NCBI RefSeq assembly: GCF_023283985.1
Contig: NZ_JAKIKU010000015.1
Coordinates: 1 to 64,000 of the forward strand
Direction: 5' to 3'
Length of the DNA stretch: 64,000 bases
Source: Shewanella electrodiphila
GTDB lineage: Bacteria > Pseudomonadota > Gammaproteobacteria > Enterobacterales > Shewanellaceae
In this document: positions 1-10,200 of the stretch, piece by piece
How positions within the stretch are numbered: the stretch's first letter is position 1
How the letters are laid out: each line of letters starts with the position of its first letter
Made by a program: the position numbers and the translations under genes
Notes under the pieces: model-generated
Told to the model about the DNA's origin: nothing
The model's database searches: none
Seen by the model: the letters and a program-made list of their open reading frames with translations, nothing else

Positions 1-3000
1 CAAGGGAATTCATTAACCCTTAACGCCATTGTGACTGGCGGACTATGGACGTTAGCTCCCCAAGATTTATCCACTTTTGATGATGGCTCGTTACTTGTCA
101 CTGCTGAAGTCTCTGATATCGCAGGCAACCCTGCATCAGCTGCTGCACAAATGCCTGTTGATATATTGGCTGATATTACTATTGATGTGGACACGGGTAG
201 AGACTCTGTCATTAACCGCTTTGAAATGCTGCGCCTTGATTTCTCGGGTCAAGTTGATGATGTTGAAGACGGTCAAACCATTACTATTACCCTAACCGAT
301 AGCCTCAATAACCAACTCACTTTCAATACCACTGTCGTCGCAGGAGTTTGGCAAATTAGCGATGCTGATGTTTCATCACTCATCGATGGCAATATTAGCT
401 TTACAGCGAATACTGTCGATATCGCTGGTAATCCCACTTCTGTCACAGCCATTGTCAGCAAAGATTCTCAAGCATCTGTGACCATTGAAGCGGTAGATGA
501 TGACAATACGCTTAATGCAGTTGAAGTCCCCAGCACAACTTTGCGCGGTGAGGCACTTAATATTGAAGATGGTCAAAATGTACTAATTTGGGTGACAGAT
601 TCAAATGGCACTAGATTGATATTTAATACCAGTGTTGTTGATGGTCAGTGGCAACTTGATAACCTTGATTTGTCATCATTACTTGATGGTGAACTCACGC
701 TACGTGCATTAGCTGTCGATATAGAAGGTAATCCGAGCATTGGCAACAACACAGTAGCTAAAGATACAGCTGCCGATATCACTGTGGAAATTGTTGATAA
801 CGACGGCGTTATCAATGCCACTGAAATGACTCAAGTGGTTATTCAAGGTAGCGTCTCAAACGTTGAAGATGGCCAAATAGTTACCGTCAATCTCACCGAT
901 AGCCAAGGCCATTCATTGACTGTAACCGCTATCGTTACTGGTGGTGTTTGGACACTCCCAGCACAAGATCTATCAACCTTTGATGATGGATCTTTAGCAG
1001 TCACTGCTGAGGTCAGTGATGTAGCGGGTAACCCTGCATCAGCCACCACACAAATGCCTGTGGATATTATCGCTGATATCACAGTCGAGATTATTGACAA
1101 TGATGGCGTTATCAATGCCGTTGAAATGACTCAAGTGGTCATTCAAGGTAGCGTCTCAAACGTAGAAGATGGCCAAACGGTTTCAGTGAACCTCACCGAT
1201 AGCCAAGGCCACTCTCTGACCCTAACCGCCATCGTCACTGGTGGTGTTTGGATTCTCCCAGCACAAGATTTATCAAGCTTTGATGATGGCTCATTACTTG
1301 TCACTGCAGAGGTTAACGATGTCGCAGGTAACCTTGCATCAGCATCCGCACAAATGCCTGTGGATACTACCGCAACCATCACTGTCGAAATTGTCGATAG
1401 TGATAGTCTCATTAACCAAACTGAGCTTAGTGCAGTCATTGTCAGCGGTACTGTGACTAATATTGAAACTGGTCAGCAAGTCAAAATCACATTAACCGAC
1501 GCCAACAATGTATCAACTGCCGTAACGACCACGGTCAATACTGACGGTACTTATAGTATTACAGCTCAAGACCTTGCAGCGATAGGATTTGTTGATGGCA
1601 CCCTTACGGCAACCGCCACTGCAATAGATATTGCAGGCAATAGCGCAACAGCATCTGATCAAGTGCTCATTGATACTCAGGTGACTATCGATATTGATAC
1701 TGGAGTTGATGGTTTTGATGTCGGTTTATTCACCTACGGAAGAGAATCGTCTCTTGCTGGAACCACCACAGGCGTAGAACAAGGCCAAACTGTCACACTA
1801 ACGTTAACCGACGGTATTACTACCAAGACGTTTACCACTACAGTCAAAGCAGATGGCAGCTGGCTGTTTGACGACACTTTACATGTTGATGGTTTAAATC
1901 AGCGTTTAAGTTGGAAAATGGATGTCAGTGTTACTGACTTAGCTGGTAATACTGCGGTTGATGAAATGCCACAATTAGATATCCCTACTGATGGATATTT
2001 ATATGAACTAGCACTCAACCTTTATAACCAAACCAATGCTGACTTCAGCTTCGATATTCCTGATGCAGAACTAAGCTTATCTGCAAACCAAGAATTTTTG
2101 TTGCGTAGCCAATCTAATGGCCAAGAATTAACCTTGGTTTTAGCTGCGGATGGTCAATCTTTCCAAGTATTCAGAAGCGGTGACAATGAATTAGTATTAC
2201 AAGCCACATTAACAGGACAAGATCTCAACATTGCCTTATATCAACCGCTGGACAAAGTAACAGCAAATAACATATCCACATTGATTAGACTAGAAGGTCT
2301 GCAAACTGATCTTGACGGCACAACAGAACAAATCATTACTTATGCCATATTACACGTAAAAGATACTCCTGAGCTCGCCATAGATGATCACTTCACAACG
2401 GTTGAAGACACAACAATGACGGGGTCTATAACAGGTAATGATTACACCATTGAAGGTCCTCTAAATGTTGAAAACATCAACTTTAATGGTATGGATTACG
2501 TCATAGCTATTAATGCGCCTGCCGTGATTGATACAGGTAAAGGCGTCTTAACAGTCAACGCCAATGGTTTCTGGCAGTTTGTGGCTAGTGATAATTTGGA
2601 TAATACAGTAGAGCAATCCATTAGTTTTGATTATACCGTCACCGACTTTGACGGTAGCATCGCTTATGCCACCAGCACAATTACGATTAATGATGGTGCT
2701 ATCGGCACCATGGCTGATGCAAACTTTGCAACAGCAGAATCAACCATTAATGGTGTCAATACTGACAGCCAGTCATTTTCTATCACAGCAGGATCTGACT
2801 CACTAATTGCTTCAACTGTGGTTTTTAGTACTTTATCCCTAGTCCCCTTAAACTCATTAGGGTTAACCTCAAATGGGGACGCATTAAGCTACACATTGGC
2901 TGCCGATGCTAAAACCATTACAGCCACCGCCAATGGGGTAACCATATTTACCTTATCACTCTCTGCATCAAGTAATAGCGATGACCTCGATGTCACAGCG

Positions 3001-6000
3001 GTGATGGATTTAAAGCGCCCATTAGATCATGTTTTTACAGATAATTTAACTTTACAAACCTTAATCGATGCTACTGACTTAGACGGCAGTCATATAGATA
3101 TAGGTAAACTGAGTTGGACTATTAATGATGGTAATTCAGCACTGATTGATAATATCGACACTCTGACTTTTGATGAAACCAATCTGGCAGGAACGCCTTT
3201 AATTCAAACAGGACAATTTGATATTAATGTCGGAGCTGATGCGATTAGTAGCTTAGGTTTTAATATCGATCAAATACCAAACTTAACAGCCGGTGGCGTC
3301 GCGGTAATTTTTGAACTATCGAATGATGGCTTAACTTTAACAGCTCATACAGGTGATATTTCAAATCCAATTTTAACGATTGTTATCGACAACGGTTGGA
3401 ATATTGAAAGTGACACACTCTCTCATACATATACCACCACACTGAGCCGCCCTTTTGATCAAATAAACACCGACGAAGTTAATTTTGGGCTCATTATTAC
3501 TGACTTTGATGGTGATACAACTCAAGCTCAGATGACACTAATTGTCAGTGATGATGACCCAGGGCAAATCAGCGTCATTGATATCGATATCAGCGAATTA
3601 CCAAGCGTTACCGCTGGTGTTGATAATCGCACCACTGGTTTTATAAATATCAGCACAACAGGCGATCCTATCGTCAACATTAAGTTTGGTCTTGTGGATG
3701 GCGATTATGTAGTCGATGCTGATGGCAATAACCTGACCCAAAATGGCACTAATATATTCTGGGTACTGTCTGATGATGGCGCAGTCGCAGAAGGGCAAAC
3801 ACCTGATGGTAATGTCGTCTTTCGGATGAACTTACCTAGCGATATTTTTATTGATGCTGAAAGTAGCTCTGCGGTCGAATTTGATATGCATATGCTAGGC
3901 CCAATAGATAACAACACTGCTACAGGTACATTCACAACGATCAAAGTCGATGTTATTGCGATTGATAGTGATGAAACTGAAATCACCGGCCGTGTTGATA
4001 TAGATATATTTGATGGAGAAACACCTTCTTTACCTTCCTCAATTACGTTAACTGTTAACGAAGGAGAGCTTGTCGACAACGCCAGCATTCTCAGTAGTGC
4101 GCAATTGAGCATGACCAGTGGCAGCGATGATATTGTATCGATTGAACTGACTGAGAGCTATAGCTTTGATGGCTACACCAGTAACGGCCAAGCCATTGTC
4201 TTAAGCGATAACGCCAATAGTAATGGTTGGTATGAAGCCATCCGTTCAGGAGATAACACAACCGTATTTAGAGTGCGCTTTAATGCTAATGGTAAAATTG
4301 AGTTTGAACAATTTGCAGCTATCGATCATCCGCTTGGTAACGGCGAAAATATTCAAACGTTAAGTTTTGATGTATTTGCAACTGACGCCGATGGTGATGA
4401 GTCAAATCAGCAAACGATTAATATTGACATAACCGATGACACCCCTGTTCAACATGACTCTGAATTGACCTTTACAGAGCAAGATAATACCGACTTCAGC
4501 GTACAATTATTCAATCAAAAACAGCAAGGCGCAGATGGCGCAACTGTCAGTAAGTTCATTTATGATGGCCAAGAATACGCTGCAGGTGACTCAGTCGACC
4601 TCTTTACTGATACCGGAGTCAAATACGGTACATTATTAATCACAGCCAATGGCCAAGCGGTAGTGTCGAGTAAAGTATTTGAATATGAGCAACCAATATA
4701 TAGCGAAGTTGTTCAGGTATATGTTACTGATGCAGATGGCGATACTGTTATCGATAATTTAACCATTACAGCTAAAGACCAAACTGGCTCTGTTCGAATA
4801 CTGAACCCCAATTTTGTTGAAGATACCCCCGCTAATCTACTGGTATTTGGATACCCAGGCGATATCGATGAAGGTGAGTTGATTCAAAGTATAGTCTTCA
4901 ATACAGCATCATTAGCCGGAGGCACGTTAACATTAGATGGCATTCCAGTGCCTACAGATGGCGATGGTAATTACATTCTCGAAGGCATCAACTTATATAT
5001 TAATGACTTTGGTGTTGCTATCCCTAGTGGCAACCTGCTTTACCACCCTGCAGAAGATGCTTCAGATGCTACCCTAAATGTTGAATTTGAAGTCACGGTT
5101 AACATCAACAATAAACCATCAATCACCACCCTAATCCCTGTTTCGATTGAATCCGTAGCCGATATTCCACAATGGGATGATACTAGCCAATTTGTCTACG
5201 ATATCAAAGAAGATGCAGGAGCAATTGATATTAATGTTGAAGCCAGTACAAAAGATATCGTTGGAGCTGACAGCCAAGGCTCAGAAGTCATGACGTATGT
5301 CATAACTAATATCTCTTCAGGCTTAACCCTTAGCAGTATCAACAGTGATGGTAATAGCTTTTCTATCGCCAATGGACAAACCATCTCCGCAGATGAGTTA
5401 GCTCAACTTCAAGCTTTAGTCGGTGATGATTTAGCAGGGCAATTTAGCTTTGATATACAAGCAATATCTACTGAACCAGACAATAATGCGACTATTGATA
5501 TTGCAGCTGAAACCATCATTTTCAATGTTAGTCCTGTCGCAGATTTACCTAGCCTAACAACAAGAGATATCTCCAGTGATGAAGATGTATCAATTGCTTT
5601 ATACGACTTTCTTTTTGGTGAGCTTTCGGACAATTCTGGCTCAGAGAGTTTAGGATTTGAATTAACCCTACCTGATGGCTGGATAATCGATGCCCCTTCT
5701 GCGGTCAATTTAGGCAATGGAGTTTGGACGGTCGAATTTGACGATATCCTCCCAACCCCTCCTTATCTAGGAGCTATGCTAATTCCATTAGCTGATGCAA
5801 GCTCAGCCAATTTAGGTGAATTTGACATTACAGTCCGGAGCTTTTCAACAGAAACGGCACAAGATGGTATAGCCCCTATAGATTCAGTTCTGCAACCCAA
5901 CCCGCATTACAGTGAGCCACAAACGCTTACCATTAGTTTAACTGGTGTCGCAAATGATGCACCGACAATTACGTCTGATGCCAGTGTTTGGCAAATGACT

Positions 6001-9000
6001 AATGATGGTAGTATTAATTCGGTCGTTCCATTCAACGAAGACAGTGACATTCCATTAAGCTTTACCTTAGTAAGCTCTGATGATGACGGTTCAGAAACTC
6101 TGAGTATTCGCCTGGTTGGTCTGCCTGAAGGGGCGTCACTTGTGGATGCGAATGGCCAAATCATCTATTTACCTGTTGTGGGATTTGAGTCAGGTCAGCC
6201 AGCGTATAGTGTGACAGCGGAAGTATTATCAACCTTATCCTTAAGGCCACCTGAAGACTTTAGCGGTCAAATAAATCTGACTTTATTCGTTGAAAGCACC
6301 GAGTTAGATGGTGATACAGCTGAGTATGAACTCAATCTTAATATTGATATCGCACCTGTTATTGATGAAACAGTCCAGTCACTAACCACAGTAAGTAGTG
6401 GTAAAGAAGATCAGCCTATCGTTCTCAATTTATCACCTGCGTTACTGGCTGATATGGATGGCAGTGAAACCATTACTGAGTTAACCCTCTTCCCATCAAG
6501 TGACGGCATCATTTTCCTCTTCGATGGCGCTGAGATTGTTGTCGGTAGTGCAGGCTTATTACTGTCAGAATTAACAGATGCAGCTAGCCCGACGTTAACT
6601 GATTTACTCAACTCTGGTCGTTTAGCAGTGCTGCCACCACAAGACGCTGACGGACCATTTACCTTAGATGTTAATTACCAAATCACTGACACTTCAGAAA
6701 CCGGTCAGACCCTAATACAAGATATTTCAACTCAACTGTCCGTTCAGGTTGATGCCGTAGTTGAGATCATTACCCGTCTGCAAACTGATAATACTGTGCT
6801 GCATAGCACCGATGGGACACCTATTACCCTGACTGATGACATTGTATTTTTTGATGGTGATATAGACGGTTCTGAAGTTTTGGATTATATCGTTATCGTT
6901 ATGCCCAGTGACGACGGTTGGTTTGTTACTCACCCGAATGGAGCGATCCATGATGGTGATGGTCTCTGGCTAATACCAACTAACGGTATGACAAGTGACA
7001 CAATTCAGGAGCAATCCCAAGCCATTCTTGATGGCATGACGATATCAAGCGATCATGTCACTGGCCTTGAAACAATCACTGTTGAAGCAAGAGTGCTAGA
7101 TAGAGACGATCCTGAGATCATTTCAACCAACATTTTTGTGCTATTTGAACAACCCACATCTGCATCAACCGCATCCGTAGCCACTGACCTACAATCCTCC
7201 ACAATTGATGCTATTGAAGATAATGCGATTAGCTTTAGTGGTCATCTCAACTTATCCATCACCAGTGATAATAATGATGTCATAAGCTTTAGAGTGCTAG
7301 CCAGCGACTTACCTCAGGGCGGTTATTTTACCGGTAGTGACGTTATCGCCCTCTATGACAGTAGTGGCGAAAACATCATCGAATATGTCTTTACTACAGC
7401 ATCCTTAAGTAACTTAGCATTACATAATATTTCTGAGGATTTTTCCGGTGATTTGACTATTCCTATTCGCATCATTGCCACAGACTCATTAAGTGGTGAT
7501 ACCAAAATAGATGATTCTCAGAATTTGGAAATTAATATTACCCCAGTGGCTGATGGTGTCACTCTGGAGTCATTAATTGATACCATGGATGAAGATGACC
7601 CTAAGGCCTTAGGGTTATTTTTAGCCTTCGCTGACACAGATGCCACCGCTAACACTGGTGGTGAAGAAAAAATCATTTTGGACGACCCTGCACAGCTATT
7701 TACCATTACCCTGCTCGATGGCGGCCAGCTCATTGATAACACTGGTTTGTTCCAGCTAAAATCTGGCACTGATGATACTTGGGAATTTACAGGTAACACC
7801 AATGTAGCATTAAACAATGCCCTAGCTTTATTGCAATTTTCACCACCAGAACACCTAAGTGGTGACTTTAGACTACTGATTTCAGGCACTGTCAGTGACA
7901 CTGCAGATATTGATGGTGCTAATGTTATCGACAACGCAAACTTCAGCGATACTATAACGATTCAAGTCACCCCTGTTACTGATGCTGCAGAGGTGCCAGC
8001 AGATCTGATTATCATTAACGGTACTGAAGATACCAATATTGCCTTAACTGGTATCAATAGTTCTATTATCGGTCTGATTGATACCGACGGCTCCGAAGTG
8101 CAATACATCACCATTCAAGGAGTCCCAGAAGGCGCCACTGTTTATTACCAAGATGCTGGCGGTAATTTACAGCTTTTACCCAACAATGGTGCTGATGGAG
8201 GTCAGTTTAATGGCTCTCCTACAAGCTACTGGACCATTACCCCAGACCAACTCGATAGCATTGTCATCAAGCCACCACAAAATTTTAATGGCGATATGCC
8301 ATTGTCACTTTCAATCATCACTCAAGAGTTAGGTACTGATGACTTCGTCACAACCTCTATGGACTTTTTAGTGGGTGTCAGTCCCGTCGCAGATGGTGTC
8401 CAAATAATCTCAGTTCCAGATGACTACAGCGCCATAGAAGGCGATGCTATCAAAGTCGAGCTAGGGGCTGAGCTAATTGACCTTGAAGGGCATGAATCCA
8501 TTAGAGTCGAAGTGACGATTACTTCAGCAGAAGCGACTGCCCTCATCGATTTAGCAGGTATTGAAATTGATGGTCAATTTGCTGCATTAATTTCTGACGG
8601 GAATGGCGGATTTACAGCATCGCTGCTGGTCAATGAAACCAGTTTAGAGGAAATAAAAATCTTACCTGGTGAACTTGCATTCGGTACGTTACAAGTTGAG
8701 TTGGCACTTTCCAGTATTGATACTGCTGAAGTACTAGGCTCAAATGAAACAGATCAAAGCGCTGCACAAATAGTCAATTTCGAGATTGAAATACCCCCAG
8801 AAGTCGACCCACCGATTTGGACACAATTTGGCGATATTAATGCTTTAACTACCAACGATATCCCACTCAACCTTGGGCTTGAATTACAAAATCCAGCCCC
8901 AGGAGAGACTGCAAGCCTCACTATTTTAGGCGTGCCTGACGGGGCAACGTTATCAGCTGGGACCCAACAAGGTAATCAATGGATAGTCCCAATTGAGAGT

Positions 9001-10107
9001 GTTGCTGGCCTAATGATAAGCGGTGTAACGGCAGGTACCACTTTTGAATTAAGCCTAGACCCAACAGCAACACTTGATGGCGAATCTGCAGAAGGCGATC
9101 TAGAAACCATCACAATTACCGTTGATGATAACGCAGTAATGAACAGTCCAGCTGCCATGGCCAACTTTGCTTTCAATGATGCGAATACCGATGTAAATCC
9201 TAATAACCTTGAACCTATGACACAAAGCGCAGCCGTTTATGGTGTACAACTTGAAGATTTCCAACAGCAAGTCATGGAAGAAATGTATCAAAGGATGCAA
9301 TTTGAATACATGAGGCAATATGACACGCCTTACCGTTATGTGTCGCCAATGGACCCTATTGACTCAATTATGCCAATCAATCCTGTCATTAATGATACAA
9401 GTACTCATATAAGTACTCATGCAAATACTAATGTAATTTCTAATGAAAATGCTTATGCGCAAGATTTCAGTACCCCAGCATCGCAGCAAAGCCTGTCAGC
9501 AAATGTCGAAGCTGCACCTATAGAGATTCAGCCTTTTAGTATTGATTTTAATCCCAACACAAAACCTGAGTATGGCTATCAAGATCCTATTGGCAGTGAG
9601 CTTATTGATCGTGAGCTTATTAGAATTGAGTTAAGCCCAAATAATCCTGTCGACGACATTACCCCGATTGAATTTACACTCAATCAAATCATGCCAATAT
9701 CAGCACAACCAACAAGCTTAATTGCTACGAATGACATCATCTCAGTAGCCCAAAATTCAGCGTTATCCCTGATCAGTGTTGATACTCATTGGGGGGATAA
9801 ACTTATTGAACAACCAGGATTTGGTTACATACAACCTATTCCTGATAGTTCACCGACTAGATTCTCACAAACAGATGCATCACACACAGATTTATCTCAC
9901 ACCAATAGTGCCTTTAATACTGAACTTAGCAATCAACCTAATGATGAAATCAATTCGCTAAATTCACTTACATCGGCCATTAAAGATTCCTTATCAAAAC
10001 AAGAAACGTTAACCACCAGTTTTGAAAGTGAAAGTTATTTAAATCAATCAGAACTAGATGAAATCAATCAACTAACTCAACAGCAAACGCTGCTAAACCA
10101 AAGTTAA
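1..10107 (+). CDS. Giant Ig-like-repeat surface protein (probable type I secretion substrate), 5' end missing
   Basis: The frame is open from base 1, so the start codon lies before the window; 3368 residues are visible. The N-terminal part holds Ig-like repeats of about 100 residues with an Asp-rich start (ADITVEIVDNDGVIN type) and a GNPAS-type end. The middle has longer cadherin/VCBS-like modules rich in TDxDGD motifs that could bind calcium. Later modules share PEGA and PPxxFxG motifs. The last 400 residues are Gln/Asn/Pro-rich and unlike the rest. I see no GGxGxDxxx RTX nonapeptides near the C terminus, which is unusual for a type I substrate. A type I secretion operon starts 93 bp downstream, so this is most likely its cargo, an adhesin of the LapA/BpfA kind in architecture. 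No LapG or LapD homologue is in view. Export and adhesion are inferred from context. Confidence 0.85.
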   Translation, partial: QGNSLTLNAIVTGGLWTLAPQDLSTFDDGSLLVTAEVSDIAGNPASAAAQMPVDILADITIDVDTGRDSVINRFEMLRLDFSGQVDDVEDGQTITITLTDSLNNQLTFNTTVVAGVWQISDADVSSLIDGNISFTANTVDIAGNPTSVTAIVSKDSQASVTIEAVDDDNTLNAVEVPSTTLRGEALNIEDGQNVLIWVTDSNGTRLIFNTSVVDGQWQLDNLDLSSLLDGELTLRALAVDIEGNPSIGNNTVAKDTAADITVEIVDNDGVINATEMTQVVIQGSVSNVEDGQIVTVNLTDSQGHSLTVTAIVTGGVWTLPAQDLSTFDDGSLAVTAEVSDVAGNPASATTQMPVDIIADITVEIIDNDGVINAVEMTQVVIQGSVSNVEDGQTVSVNLTDSQGHSLTLTAIVTGGVWILPAQDLSSFDDGSLLVTAEVNDVAGNLASASAQMPVDTTATITVEIVDSDSLINQTELSAVIVSGTVTNIETGQQVKITLTDANNVSTAVTTTVNTDGTYSITAQDLAAIGFVDGTLTATATAIDIAGNSATASDQVLIDTQVTIDIDTGVDGFDVGLFTYGRESSLAGTTTGVEQGQTVTLTLTDGITTKTFTTTVKADGSWLFDDTLHVDGLNQRLSWKMDVSVTDLAGNTAVDEMPQLDIPTDGYLYELALNLYNQTNADFSFDIPDAELSLSANQEFLLRSQSNGQELTLVLAADGQSFQVFRSGDNELVLQATLTGQDLNIALYQPLDKVTANNISTLIRLEGLQTDLDGTTEQIITYAILHVKDTPELAIDDHFTTVEDTTMTGSITGNDYTIEGPLNVENINFNGMDYVIAINAPAVIDTGKGVLTVNANGFWQFVASDNLDNTVEQSISFDYTVTDFDGSIAYATSTITINDGAIGTMADANFATAESTINGVNTDSQSFSITAGSDSLIASTVVFSTLSLVPLNSLGLTSNGDALSYTLAADAKTITATANGVTIFTLSLSASSNSDDLDVTAVMDLKRPLDHVFTDNLTLQTLIDATDLDGSHIDIGKLSWTINDGNSALIDNIDTLTFDETNLAGTPLIQTGQFDINVGADAISSLGFNIDQIPNLTAGGVAVIFELSNDGLTLTAHTGDISNPILTIVIDNGWNIESDTLSHTYTTTLSRPFDQINTDEVNFGLIITDFDGDTTQAQMTLIVSDDDPGQISVIDIDISELPSVTAGVDNRTTGFINISTTGDPIVNIKFGLVDGDYVVDADGNNLTQNGTNIFWVLSDDGAVAEGQTPDGNVVFRMNLPSDIFIDAESSSAVEFDMHMLGPIDNNTATGTFTTIKVDVIAIDSDETEITGRVDIDIFDGETPSLPSSITLTVNEGELVDNASILSSAQLSMTSGSDDIVSIELTESYSFDGYTSNGQAIVLSDNANSNGWYEAIRSGDNTTVFRVRFNANGKIEFEQFAAIDHPLGNGENIQTLSFDVFATDADGDESNQQTINIDITDDTPVQHDSELTFTEQDNTDFSVQLFNQKQQGADGATVSKFIYDGQEYAAGDSVDLFTDTGVKYGTLLITANGQAVVSSKVFEYEQPIYSEVVQVYVTDADGDTVIDNLTITAKDQTGSVRILNPNFVEDTPANLLVFGYPGDIDEGELIQSIVFNTASLAGGTLTLDGIPVPTDGDGNYILEGINLYINDFGVAIPSGNLLYHPAEDASDATLNVEFEVTVNINNKPSITTLIPVSIESVADIPQWDDTSQFVYDIKEDAGAIDINVEASTKDIVGADSQGSEVMTYVITNISSGLTLSSINSDGNSFSIANGQTISADELAQLQALVGDDLAGQFSFDIQAISTEPDNNATIDIAAETIIFNVSPVADLPSLTTRDISSDEDVSIALYDFLFGELSDNSGSESLGFELTLPDGWIIDAPSAVNLGNGVWTVEFDDILPTPPYLGAMLIPLADASSANLGEFDITVRSFSTETAQDGIAPIDSVLQPNPHYSEPQTLTISLTGVANDAPTITSDASVWQMTNDGSINSVVPFNEDSDIPLSFTLVSSDDDGSETLSIRLVGLPEGASLVDANGQIIYLPVVGFESGQPAYSVTAEVLSTLSLRPPEDFSGQINLTLFVESTELDGDTAEYELNLNIDIAPVIDETVQSLTTVSSGKEDQPIVLNLSPALLADMDGSETITELTLFPSSDGIIFLFDGAEIVVGSAGLLLSELTDAASPTLTDLLNSGRLAVLPPQDADGPFTLDVNYQITDTSETGQTLIQDISTQLSVQVDAVVEIITRLQTDNTVLHSTDGTPITLTDDIVFFDGDIDGSEVLDYIVIVMPSDDGWFVTHPNGAIHDGDGLWLIPTNGMTSDTIQEQSQAILDGMTISSDHVTGLETITVEARVLDRDDPEIISTNIFVLFEQPTSASTASVATDLQSSTIDAIEDNAISFSGHLNLSITSDNNDVISFRVLASDLPQGGYFTGSDVIALYDSSGENIIEYVFTTASLSNLALHNISEDFSGDLTIPIRIIATDSLSGDTKIDDSQNLEINITPVADGVTLESLIDTMDEDDPKALGLFLAFADTDATANTGGEEKIILDDPAQLFTITLLDGGQLIDNTGLFQLKSGTDDTWEFTGNTNVALNNALALLQFSPPEHLSGDFRLLISGTVSDTADIDGANVIDNANFSDTITIQVTPVTDAAEVPADLIIINGTEDTNIALTGINSSIIGLIDTDGSEVQYITIQGVPEGATVYYQDAGGNLQLLPNNGADGGQFNGSPTSYWTITPDQLDSIVIKPPQNFNGDMPLSLSIITQELGTDDFVTTSMDFLVGVSPVADGVQIISVPDDYSAIEGDAIKVELGAELIDLEGHESIRVEVTITSAEATALIDLAGIEIDGQFAALISDGNGGFTASLLVNETSLEEIKILPGELAFGTLQVELALSSIDTAEVLGSNETDQSAAQIVNFEIEIPPEVDPPIWTQFGDINALTTNDIPLNLGLELQNPAPGETASLTILGVPDGATLSAGTQQGNQWIVPIESVAGLMISGVTAGTTFELSLDPTATLDGESAEGDLETITITVDDNAVMNSPAAMANFAFNDANTDVNPNNLEPMTQSAAVYGVQLEDFQQQVMEEMYQRMQFEYMRQYDTPYRYVSPMDPIDSIMPINPVINDTSTHISTHANTNVISNENAYAQDFSTPASQQSLSANVEAAPIEIQPFSIDFNPNTKPEYGYQDPIGSELIDRELIRIELSPNNPVDDITPIEFTLNQIMPISAQPTSLIATNDIISVAQNSALSLISVDTHWGDKLIEQPGFGYIQPIPDSSPTRFSQTDASHTDLSHTNSAFNTELSNQPNDEINSLNSLTSAIKDSLSKQETLTTSFESESYLNQSELDEINQLTQQQTLLNQS
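169..1677 (+). repeat. Tandem Ig-like module repeats inside the adhesin gene
   Basis: Five consecutive modules of about 300 bp start near 169, 472, 772, 1072 and 1372, with a diverged one from 1678. Modules 3 and 4 (772-1071 and 1072-1371) are nearly identical at DNA level, and bases 1-168 are the end of another close copy. Such identity points to recent duplication or gene conversion, and makes copy number prone to change and short-read assembly prone to collapse. Confidence 0.85.
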
Positions 10108-10200
10108 ATATTTAAGTAACAATAGTGATAAAAACAATATAAACAGAGACATAAAAGCTAGATAAACAATAACAAAGATGCAAAGGATGAGCCGTCTATA

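Noticed and set aside
273..9318. Antisense and shifted open frames inside the adhesin gene
   Set aside because: The adhesin frame is continuous and repeat-structured; the others have no homology pattern and follow from its codon bias.
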